Shown here in pieces: positions 44,220-51,462 of a DNA stretch of 64,000 bases; within the stretch, counting starts at the first letter, position 1; each line of letters starts with the position of its first letter. Both the position numbers and the translations under genes were made by a program. This DNA comes from CAZXFH01 sp964640055. Lineage in GTDB: Bacteria > Fidelibacterota > UBA2242 > JAFGTP01. The stretch spans positions 1 to 64,000 of the forward strand of contig CAZXFH010000011.1 in assembly GCA_964640055.1 (NCBI GenBank), written 5' to 3'. The notes below the pieces were generated by a model. The model ran no database searches, was not told where the DNA came from, and worked only from the letters and a program-made list of their open reading frames with translations.

Positions 44220-45605
44220 TTAAAGCTTTTCGATAATAATACTATCGGAATCCCGCAAGATTTTTACGCCCTGATATAGTTTTTCAATATGATGTTCCAT
44301 TTGTCCAATGGTGACCCGTACACCTTGGTGAAGTTTGCCTTCTACAATAATCGCACTATCGGAATAAGTTTCTTCATCGCTTGTATTTAAGTCTTCCTGC
44401 TGCGCTTTAATGGCGTTTAATCGTTCCTGCAGATCCTTGGCCTTTGCGACCACTTCAGCCAAGTCACTTTCTTTTTGGGGCGATAAACCACCTAACCGTT
44501 TTCTTAATAGATTCAGGAACTTAACTTTTTTGGTAACCAAAGCCAATTCTGTGGCAACTGTTTTTTCATCCTGTAAGAGCTGCTTAAACTTAGTGTCAAC
44601 ATTGGAATAATTATAGCTCTCCAGACCAATTTCTGTGGGAATTTTATGGATTGAGCCAATTTCCTTGCCTTTAATACCCCTTTCCCCGTGCACTTTTCCA
44701 CCGCGAATCAAGCCCTCATTTTCGGTTAAGAGGACCTCTTCCCCAGCATATATATCACTATTGATGGTATAGTGCTTAATGAAAACCTTCTTATTTATAT
44801 TTACTCGGGCATCCTGTATATATCCGCAATGAAGGTTACCACCGGCTAAAATATAGGCTCTGCCTTTGCCAACGATACCACGACCGATGTGAATATCTCC
44901 ATTACGACAATAAATATGAGCTGCCTCCACATTACCATCAATAGTAATACCATCCGATGCTTCCACTCTGAAACCGGAACGGACATCCCCTTTAATATGA
45001 ATTTTGCCTTTATATTTTACATTTCCGGTGCTGAAATCCACATCTCCGGATATTCGATATACATCTTTAATGATAATTTTTCCATTTTCATACACCAAAT
45101 GGCCATCAGCGGTGGCACTTAGGGTCAAGCCGTCATCTGAAATAGCCACATTCTTACCTTCGGGCAGGGGCACCTCTTTTCCCTGTACTTCAACCGTTTC
45201 ACCGGTAACTGTTTTCCCGGGCACACCCCTAGAGGCAGGGATCTTAGTAACAATATCATCGCCTTTATTAATTTGCAAAATCTTGCGGGTCCCCCAGTAA
45301 TCCGCTTTACCGCTTTCATCTATTATCGGCCGTGGGGAGCGATTAGAATCAATATGCCAAATCAGACGACCATCTTGGCCTCCTTCAGGCAGATCTCCCG
45401 CAGCGATTTGAAAAAAATTGATCCGTCGTTTTCTCTTAATCAGCCGTTCCAAAACCGCCTCATCAATTCCATATACCACTCCGGATTCTTTTAGGGCGGA
45501 CTTAATTTCTTCTAAGGAGGGAAATGCATCACCTTCATTGTCAATGGTTATAAAGGCTCTCATTTTGTCGTCAGCTAGGATTACATCTATTTTCGGCTTA
45601 GCCAA
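44220..45605 (-). CDS. FapA-family (DUF342) polymer-forming beta-helix protein
   Basis: 461 residues. A first domain (about 1-165) is followed by the right-handed beta-helix region typical of FapA (GHLVYENGKIIIKDVYRISG, VKYKGKIHIKGDVRSGFRVE, GITIDGNVEAAHIYCRNGDI) and a C-terminal coiled coil (about 340-410). The family is common in flagellar and chemotaxis loci. Biochemical role is unsettled; localisation scaffolding has been suggested. Co-transcribed with the cheY-cheZ-like genes. Confidence 0.88.
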   Translation of the reverse strand: MAKPKIDVILADDKMRAFITIDNEGDAFPSLEEIKSALKESGVVYGIDEAVLERLIKRKRRINFFQIAAGDLPEGGQDGRLIWHIDSNRSPRPIIDESGKADYWGTRKILQINKGDDIVTKIPASRGVPGKTVTGETVEVQGKEVPLPEGKNVAISDDGLTLSATADGHLVYENGKIIIKDVYRISGDVDFSTGNVKYKGKIHIKGDVRSGFRVEASDGITIDGNVEAAHIYCRNGDIHIGRGIVGKGRAYILAGGNLHCGYIQDARVNINKKVFIKHYTINSDIYAGEEVLLTENEGLIRGGKVHGERGIKGKEIGSIHKIPTEIGLESYNYSNVDTKFKQLLQDEKTVATELALVTKKVKFLNLLRKRLGGLSPQKESDLAEVVAKAKDLQERLNAIKAQQEDLNTSDEETYSDSAIIVEGKLHQGVRVTIGQMEHHIEKLYQGVKILRDSDSIIIEKL

Positions 45606-45625
45606 TACAATCCCCTATGATAATA

Positions 45626-45883
45626 TTACTGTTTATATTCAAAAATGATACGCGCTCGATGTCCACATCTGCATTTATAAACCACTCCAATTATTTCATT
45701 GTTTTCAATGATGGGATCTAGCGCTTCTTCCTGATGTTTACTTTGCTTTGCCTTCTCTGTGGTTACCCTAATCGGGTTACTTAGATGAACTCTGTCGCCC
45801 TTTATTACCTTGGAAGTGTTTTTTTGGACGGAGCTCATTTTGACAGGTTTAACCAAATTCTTATGTTGTTTCTGCTCGCTCAT
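45626..45883 (-). CDS. Unknown 85-aa protein with C-terminal CRCG motif
   Basis: 85 residues. The basic N-terminal half appears disordered. The C-terminal IIENNEIIGVVYKCRCGHRA followed by RIIFEY forms a compact beta element with a Cys-x-Cys-Gly-His knuckle that might bind one zinc, alone or by dimerisation. It sits between the cheZ-like gene and fapA with short gaps and has no assigned family. Confidence 0.6.
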   Translation of the reverse strand: MSEQKQHKNLVKPVKMSSVQKNTSKVIKGDRVHLSNPIRVTTEKAKQSKHQEEALDPIIENNEIIGVVYKCRCGHRARIIFEYKQ

Positions 45884-45920
45884 CTGCTTACTTCCGTAGC
45901 ATTAATAGGCTACTCACCAC

Positions 45921-46544
45921 TTACTCAAATAATTTATCAATATCATCCTGGCTAATCTTACTTTCCCGGATTTTATCTTCCGTTTCCTTATCAAGATCTT
46001 CACTGCGTTTTTGCATATCCGTCTCATGAATACTTTCCGTAATTTCCTGCATCATTTTTTTACCCACAGTGGTGCGCATCTCAACTTTTTTAGTACTGTC
46101 TGCCAACTCTTGAAACTTTTTATAAATAGCATTCAAAATACGGTCGGCATGTTCCAGCTTCTGGGCTGTAATATCCTGAAATTGGAGAGCATAAATGATA
46201 TTATTCACTTCATCTTGAACTTCGGCAATAGTTTGTTTCTCCTGTTTGCCCAAACTATTATCTAATTGATTCAATTTTTCAGATATAGTATCTAATCTAT
46301 CCAATATTTCATGGGTTGCCATTTCCGTGGTCTGATCAACATCCCGGATGCGATCCGAGGCATCGGGTAGCTTTCGGGAGCCATCACTCAAGGAACAATT
46401 GGCTTCTTTCATCAACGGCATAATATCCTGCATAAAACCAAATAGATCCGATAAAAAAGGAATGACTTCATCGCCTATTTTCAAAAAATCACGCATTTCA
46501 TCGATCTTGTCAAGCACCCGATTCAAGCCCACTTTTGCGGTCAT
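45921..46544 (-). CDS. cheZ: CheZ-like CheY-P phosphatase
   Basis: 207 residues, a long helical protein. IIYALQFQDITAQKLEHADR carries the CheZ active pair as D124-x3-Q128 (the family has QDFQDLTGQ). The C-terminus SQDDIDKLFE resembles both the CheZ C-terminal CheY-binding peptide and the FliM N-terminal SQEEIDALL. In the family it dephosphorylates CheY-P. Encoded immediately downstream of cheY, which strongly supports the call. Confidence 0.85.
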   Translation of the reverse strand: MTAKVGLNRVLDKIDEMRDFLKIGDEVIPFLSDLFGFMQDIMPLMKEANCSLSDGSRKLPDASDRIRDVDQTTEMATHEILDRLDTISEKLNQLDNSLGKQEKQTIAEVQDEVNNIIYALQFQDITAQKLEHADRILNAIYKKFQELADSTKKVEMRTTVGKKMMQEITESIHETDMQKRSEDLDKETEDKIRESKISQDDIDKLFE

Positions 46545-46565
46545 AACTCCTCCTGGAATGCATGC

Positions 46566-46940
46566 TCATTTCTTTAATGCTTTCATGATTTTATTCTTCA
46601 GTACATCGGGTGTAAAGGGTTTCACCACGTAACCATTTACGCCCATCTTCACAGCGGTGACGACATCCTCTTTTGTGCCCCGCGTGGTCACCATTAAAAC
46701 TGGAATATCCTTGTACTCGTCGGTTGATTTTAGCTCCCTGACCAGTTGCTCGCCATTCATCTCAGGCATATTCCAATCAGCCAAGATCAGATCTACTTTA
46801 TTATCTTCTAATTTTTTTAAGGCATCCACTCCATTCTCTGCCTCCATCAGGTCGGTGAAACCAATTTTCTGTAGGGAATTACTCATGATTCTACGCATAG
46901 TGGGTGAGTCGTCTACAAATAATACCTTAAGTTCATCCAT
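46566..46940 (-). CDS. cheY: Chemotaxis response regulator CheY
   Basis: 124 residues, a stand-alone receiver. Acidic DD at 10-11, phosphorylation Asp55 (ILADWNMPEMNG), Thr86 (VTTRG) and Lys107 (VVKPF). It binds FliM when phosphorylated by CheA. First gene of the minus-strand operon that diverges from cheA. Confidence 0.96.
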   Translation of the reverse strand: MDELKVLFVDDSPTMRRIMSNSLQKIGFTDLMEAENGVDALKKLEDNKVDLILADWNMPEMNGEQLVRELKSTDEYKDIPVLMVTTRGTKEDVVTAVKMGVNGYVVKPFTPDVLKNKIMKALKK

Positions 46941-47203
46941 AGGAAATCCTCTATTTATTTCGACTTAAAAACAAGGGGTGTTAACCGCAAAAGGATTAAT
47001 AAACATAATTTTAAATTGTCTAGCCAACATAAATAAATCGCTGCTCTTCCCAACGGGATGTGAACAAATATCTTGCCATTCTATCTCTCCAGCCAGACAC
47101 ACACCCCAGACTAATACACCGGATAATATATCTATATTTGACCGGAATTACCAAAACCAAAGTATGCGTTGGAAAAACTTAACTAGGCAATTTTTTCCGT
47201 TGC

Positions 47204-47216
47204 CGAAAATATTTCC
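47204..47216. promoter_or_regulatory. Near-palindrome related to the flagellar operon sites
   Basis: CGAAAATATTTCC differs at one position from the fliK site GGAAAATATTTCC. It is centred about 214 bases upstream of the predicted cheA start and 270 bases upstream of cheY, so it could serve either direction. It lies inside a larger inverted repeat. Confidence 0.35.
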
Positions 47217-47396
47217 TTGCTTACGGCTGCATACTAATAACCGATATGTTGTTTTCGCCTCCCCTTATACTCTATTAAAAATATTCTTTTAAGTCAACTT
47301 TCTCTCAAGGTATAGTCTATTTAAGAATGTCATTTATTTACTGGCTAAAACACAAATGGAACGGCCTGATTTTGTATAATTCAAATCCCCCTGTCT

Positions 47397-47411
47397 TGGC
47401 TCGTTTTTTGA
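47397..47411 (+). promoter_or_regulatory. Possible sigma54-like promoter of the cheA operon
   Basis: TGGCTCGTTTTTTGA keeps TGGC, TTGA and the 10-base GG-GA spacing of the flagellar elements but not the ATAA part. Predicted start near 47423, about 95 bases before cheA. Weaker than the flagellar examples. Confidence 0.3.
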
Positions 47412-47518
47412 AAAAAAACTACTGATAATTGAGTTAACCCGATTGATCTTATTTCTTTGCATTCATATGCACTGATAAAAACATTTAAAATGCAAATAGT
47501 CTGGAGGATTTGTTCGTG

Positions 47519-49999
47519 ATGGATAATATCCAAATTATTGAAAACTTATCAGAATCCATTGTCTTGCTGGATCAGGAAGACAAACAGGCTCTGGGCGCAA
47601 TCCACAATTTATTTGAGCAATTATCTAAAAACCTGGATGAGGCGCAGCTCGATACTATTATTCAAAACACACTGGCATTAATTGAAACCCTGATTTTAGA
47701 TGAAACGGATAATCCGGATCATGAGATTGAGGTACTTAGTAAGACTATTTCTGCATTTCAACAATTGATCGGTGAGGAGATGCCTTTCTCAAAAATAAAT
47801 TTTCCGGATAAAATCACAGGTTCCGATTCAGTGGGGCCATCATCAATACCGGACGAAACAGTTGATTCTGAGATTTTTTCCGAATTTCTTTCCAAACAGG
47901 AATCGGTACTACAGGAAATGGAATCGTTGCTGATCGAACTGGAAAAATCCAATCAGAAAAAGGATTGGGATGCCTTAAAAGCGATACTGCATACCATGAA
48001 GGGCGAGTCTGCCATGATCGGGCTGGCTGATGTAGAGAAAAAATGTCACAATGCCGAAGACTTAATCTTAGAGGAAGCTCCTGAAGCACATATTAACGAG
48101 TTATTTGAACTAAAAGATTGGCTTGCCAATACTTTTAGTGATTTCTCGGAACAAAGTGAGGCCCCTGATGAGAGTGAGCCGGTAGAGACTGAGGCCGAAG
48201 AAACGGCAAAATCTGATCCTCCGGAGCGACAAGACATTGAAGACGCCGAATTACTGGCCGATTTCATTAATGAAGCTCAGGAACACATAGAGACCCTGGA
48301 TCAGGAATTACTTAATATTGAATCGGATGTAACCAACAGTGACAGCCTGAATAGTCTTTTCCGCGCTTTTCACACCATTAAAGGGGTAGCGGGTTTTCTC
48401 AACCTTGATGATATCCGGGAGTTATCCCACGCCTCAGAAGATCTTCTGGACAGCGCTCGTAAAGGAAAAATGGTATTAGAAAATATCATAATAGATGTGG
48501 TTTTTGAGGCAGTTGATAAGTTAAAGGAGCTGTTGGCGGGATTGAGTTCCGGCCTTGCAGAGGGTAAGTATCCCCCCCGGGATCAAAAAGTACCACAATT
48601 AATTGAGCATATCCGGCAGCTGACGGCTGATGCCTTAGCGGGAAAGACAGAAACCGGTCGGGATTATTCCACTCCGGCAGAGGAGGGCCCAGCAAGGCAA
48701 TTCTCTCCAAATAAACCTGAGGATACCAGTCCCGACACTAAAACTGAAGGAAAACCAGCACCTGCGACCAGCCCTAAAAAACCCGGTAAAGTCAAATTAA
48801 AAGAAACGCTAAAAATAGACGCTTTAAAATTAGATCGACTGGTAGATACGATCGGAGAACTAGTGATTGCCGAGTCCATGATCAGTCAATCGGAATATGT
48901 CGAAAAAATCGAATCCCTAAGCTTCGAAAAAAAATTGAATCGGCTGGATAAAATTACGCGTGAATTGCAGGAAATGGGGCTCTCATTAAGGATGGTACCC
49001 GTGCGCTCCACATTCCAAAAAATGGCCCGTCTTGTCCGGGATTTATCCCGTAAATCGAATAAGCCCGTTGAGTTTATCATGACGGGCAAAGATACTGAAC
49101 TGGATAAATCCGTAGTTGAAAAAATCGCCGATCCGCTGGTGCATTTATTACGCAATGCCGTTGATCATGGCATAGAAACTCCTCGGGAGCGCAAGTCGAC
49201 TCAAAAACCTGCCAGAGGAAAGGTCGAATTGCGGGCCTTCCATAAAAGTGGGAAAATTTTTATCGAAGTGGAAGATGACGGGCGCGGGCTCGACCGGGAA
49301 CGGATTATAAAAAAAGCCCTGGAACAGGGGGTCATTAATTCTGCTGATAATTTGAGTGACAGAGAGATCTGGAATCTGATCTTTGAGCCCGGTTTTTCCA
49401 CCGCTCAAAAAGTGACTGATGTGTCCGGCCGTGGTGTGGGTATGGATGTGGTTCGTAAAAATATTGCGTCTCTGCGCGGTAAAATTCAAATTGATTCCCA
49501 ACAAGGTAAGGGCTCCATTTTTACCATACAGTTGCCTCTGACACTGGCCATTATCGACGGCATGATCATTAGCCTGGCCGATGAACGGTTTATTATCCCC
49601 ACTCTTTCAGTGGTCACTTCTCTGCGCATTAATAATGGCGAACTATCCACGGTGACGAATAAGGGTGAAGTAATTCAATTCCAGGATGAACTGGTTCCGA
49701 TATACAGACTAAAAGACTTCTTTAATATTAAGGATGCTCGTGACGATATATCCAAATCAATCGTGGTAATTGTAGAATCCGAGGGCAAACGAATTGGATT
49801 AGTAGCGGACACGCTCCTGGGACAACAACAAATTGTCATCAAATCATTGAGTGAAACCCTGCAAAATGTACCCGGTATTGCTGGGGGAGCGATCATGCCG
49901 GATGGAATGGTGGCCCTGATTTTGGATATCGGTGGAATGGCCAAACTATCACGAAAAAAAGCTAAAAAATCTACAGTAAGTGCCGATAAATGCAATTAG
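47519..49999 (+). CDS. cheA: Chemotaxis histidine kinase CheA with two HPt domains
   Basis: 826 residues from the ATG; GTG one codon earlier and TTG three codons earlier are also in frame, and GGAGG lies 11 bases before the ATG. Two HPt domains are visible: HTMKGESAMIG (His158) and HTIKGVAGFL (His285). Then come the dimer helices (LKIDALKLDRLVDTIGELVI), ATPase domain with LLRNAVDHGIETPRERK, DDGRGLDRERI and GRGVGMDVVRKNI, and a C-terminal CheW-like domain. It phosphorylates CheY in response to MCPs. First gene of the plus-strand operon. Confidence 0.97.
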   Translation: MDNIQIIENLSESIVLLDQEDKQALGAIHNLFEQLSKNLDEAQLDTIIQNTLALIETLILDETDNPDHEIEVLSKTISAFQQLIGEEMPFSKINFPDKITGSDSVGPSSIPDETVDSEIFSEFLSKQESVLQEMESLLIELEKSNQKKDWDALKAILHTMKGESAMIGLADVEKKCHNAEDLILEEAPEAHINELFELKDWLANTFSDFSEQSEAPDESEPVETEAEETAKSDPPERQDIEDAELLADFINEAQEHIETLDQELLNIESDVTNSDSLNSLFRAFHTIKGVAGFLNLDDIRELSHASEDLLDSARKGKMVLENIIIDVVFEAVDKLKELLAGLSSGLAEGKYPPRDQKVPQLIEHIRQLTADALAGKTETGRDYSTPAEEGPARQFSPNKPEDTSPDTKTEGKPAPATSPKKPGKVKLKETLKIDALKLDRLVDTIGELVIAESMISQSEYVEKIESLSFEKKLNRLDKITRELQEMGLSLRMVPVRSTFQKMARLVRDLSRKSNKPVEFIMTGKDTELDKSVVEKIADPLVHLLRNAVDHGIETPRERKSTQKPARGKVELRAFHKSGKIFIEVEDDGRGLDRERIIKKALEQGVINSADNLSDREIWNLIFEPGFSTAQKVTDVSGRGVGMDVVRKNIASLRGKIQIDSQQGKGSIFTIQLPLTLAIIDGMIISLADERFIIPTLSVVTSLRINNGELSTVTNKGEVIQFQDELVPIYRLKDFFNIKDARDDISKSIVVIVESEGKRIGLVADTLLGQQQIVIKSLSETLQNVPGIAGGAIMPDGMVALILDIGGMAKLSRKKAKKSTVSADKCN

Positions 50000-50015
50000 A
50001 ACGGGGGATTGTTAC

Positions 50016-50555
50016 ATGCCGACCAAAGAAAACAAGCCAGCTCGGTTAGCTGGAAAGTATCTTACTTTCAAGCTCGATGAGGAAGAATATGGTATTGAAA
50101 TTTTAAAGGTGATCGAAATTATCGGTCTCCAGAAAATAACACCGGTACCACGTACACCAGATTACGTTAAAGGCGTCATCAATTTACGCGGTATTATACA
50201 TCCGGTAATGGATTTAAAGAAAAAATTCGGGATGACAGATACTGAGTATACAGATCAAACCTGCATTATCGTCGTTACTATCGAAAAAGATGACTCTAAA
50301 GAACAAATCGGTGTACTGGTAGACAGTGTCTCCGAAGTGGTGGATATCGGTGCAGGCGAAATAGAGGAAGTACCACATATGGGTAACAATCTGAACGCCG
50401 ATTTTATTACGGGAATGGCTAAGGACAAAGAAAACGAATCAGTAAAGATCCTGTTAAATGTTGAAAAAATTCTCAGTAAAGTAGAGTTTGATAACCTTTC
50501 CAAAATATCCACTCCGGCAGAAGCTAAAAAGAATAGAAAAAACCAGGAGGATTAA
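50016..50555 (+). CDS. cheW: Chemotaxis coupling protein CheW
   Basis: 179 residues from MPTKENK, chosen because GGGGGA lies seven bases upstream; an earlier in-frame ATG overlaps cheA. KYLTFKLDEEEYGIEILKVI, VPRTPDYVKGVINLRGIIHP and VLVDSVSEVVDIGAGEIEEV are standard CheW blocks. It bridges MCP and CheA. Its last codons (CAG GAG GAT TAA) contain the ribosome site AGGAGG for the next gene. Confidence 0.95.
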   Translation: MPTKENKPARLAGKYLTFKLDEEEYGIEILKVIEIIGLQKITPVPRTPDYVKGVINLRGIIHPVMDLKKKFGMTDTEYTDQTCIIVVTIEKDDSKEQIGVLVDSVSEVVDIGAGEIEEVPHMGNNLNADFITGMAKDKENESVKILLNVEKILSKVEFDNLSKISTPAEAKKNRKNQED

Positions 50556-51164
50556 ATCGCCTTTACCTATTTTTTCCGAGATAAGCAAACCCTGGATTTG
50601 ATCGTCAAACATGTTATTCCTCATCTGTCCGGAATCCGACATATTAAAATCTGGGATGCCGGCTGCGCAATGGGGCCGGAACCCTTTTCTTTAGCGATCA
50701 TGTTCGCCGAGAATATGGGACAATTCGCTTTTAAAAACATATCCATAAAAGCCACTGATATCGACATTAGCTGTCAATTTGGTGAAATCATTAAAAATGG
50801 TATTTTCCCCCGTGAACAACTGGCGCGTATTCCCCGGGAGTTGTTTAAAAAATATTTTCATCCCAATGGTCAACCGGATAAATATCAGATTGATTACACT
50901 CTCCGCCGCTGTGTCAATTATCAGCGTCATGATTTGCTAACGCTAAACCCTGCAGGCAATGAATTCATTTTGATAGTATGTAAAAACGTTTTATTACACT
51001 TCGCCTATGATATGCGCGTCAAGGTCATTCAAATGTTCTATGACGCGTTGAGACCCGGGGGATATATGGCCTTGGAACAAACCCAGAAGCTGCCCAAAGA
51101 AAACGAGCATTTGTTTACCAAAGTATCACCTAACGGACAACTCTTTAAAAAGGCGACCAGTTAA
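50556..51164 (+). CDS. cheR: CheR-type MCP methyltransferase lacking the N-terminal domain, apparent ATC start
   Basis: 202 residues if translation begins at the ATC that directly follows the cheW stop, five bases after AGGAGG. The frame reads AFTYFFRDKQTLDLIVKHVI then IWDAGCAMGPEPFSLAIMFA, the start of the CheR SAM-binding domain, with ATDID and LIVCKNVLLHF later. The usual ~70-90-residue helical CheR N-domain is missing. The next possible start, TTG at 50598, would cut off the FFRD segment, which belongs to the catalytic domain. CheR methylates MCP glutamates. No cheB or cheD is in the window. Confidence 0.8.
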   Translation: MAFTYFFRDKQTLDLIVKHVIPHLSGIRHIKIWDAGCAMGPEPFSLAIMFAENMGQFAFKNISIKATDIDISCQFGEIIKNGIFPREQLARIPRELFKKYFHPNGQPDKYQIDYTLRRCVNYQRHDLLTLNPAGNEFILIVCKNVLLHFAYDMRVKVIQMFYDALRPGGYMALEQTQKLPKENEHLFTKVSPNGQLFKKATS

Positions 51165-51457
51165 ATGCAGCTCTCTATCCAAAACCAAGATAGAATCAGA
51201 AAAGAGGTATATGGCCGTCGGCCGATTATTATCGCTGATCCAAAGCCTTTAAAAATTTGGCTTGACAATGGTAATCTGGACGTAAAAGAGAATAACATTC
51301 AGGTCAATTACTCCGTATTTTTATCAAGCAGAGAGTTTTTAATATTTTTCAATCTTCATCCATATAAACAGCGATGCAGAGGGACATTATTCGTGCTAAT
51401 AAAATGATCAAAGAAACCAAATATAAATACCAGTTTATCATTAATCAGGAGGGGTAA
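51165..51457 (+). pseudogene. Short unknown ORF, possibly frameshifted
   Basis: An 80-codon ORF (51165-51407) starts at ATG immediately after the cheR stop, as expected for a coupled gene, but resembles nothing known. A second frame (51374-51457, 27 codons) ends with CAG GAG GGG TAA, placing the MCP ribosome site AGGAGGGG in its last codons just as cheW does for cheR. This suggests that the true C-terminus lies in that frame and that the gene has suffered a frameshift near 51365. No function is proposed. Confidence 0.4.
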
Positions 51458-51462
51458 ATATT

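Larger units (their letters stand above)
46941..47518. other. Divergent control region between cheY and cheA
   Basis: 578 bases without a credible gene. Contains a one-mismatch copy of the flagellar palindrome (47204-47216), a 7-bp inverted repeat AGTATGC/GCATACT (47161-47167 with 47229-47235) enclosing it, and a GGAAAAA...TTTTTCC half-site pair. A -24/-12-like element for cheA (47397-47411) and a TATAAT (47375-47380) without a clear -35 are also present. No good promoter is seen for cheY; TGGCTAGACAATTTA near 47012-47026 (minus) has only a weak resemblance. Confidence 0.5.

Noticed and set aside
47012..47026. -24/-12-like element for cheY (minus strand TGGCTAGACAATTTA)
   Set aside because: The -12 part reads TTTA, so both halves deviate; too weak beside the other examples.
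46978..47292. 104-codon plus-strand ORF in the cheY-cheA gap
   Set aside because: No ribosome site, unnatural composition (many Pro, Cys and Arg without pattern) and no similarity; it covers likely control sequence.
50553..50598. CheW-CheR fusion by read-through of the cheW stop, since both lie in one frame
   Set aside because: TAA followed by ATC is not a known leaky context, and AGGAGG is ideally placed for internal initiation; an ATC start is simpler.
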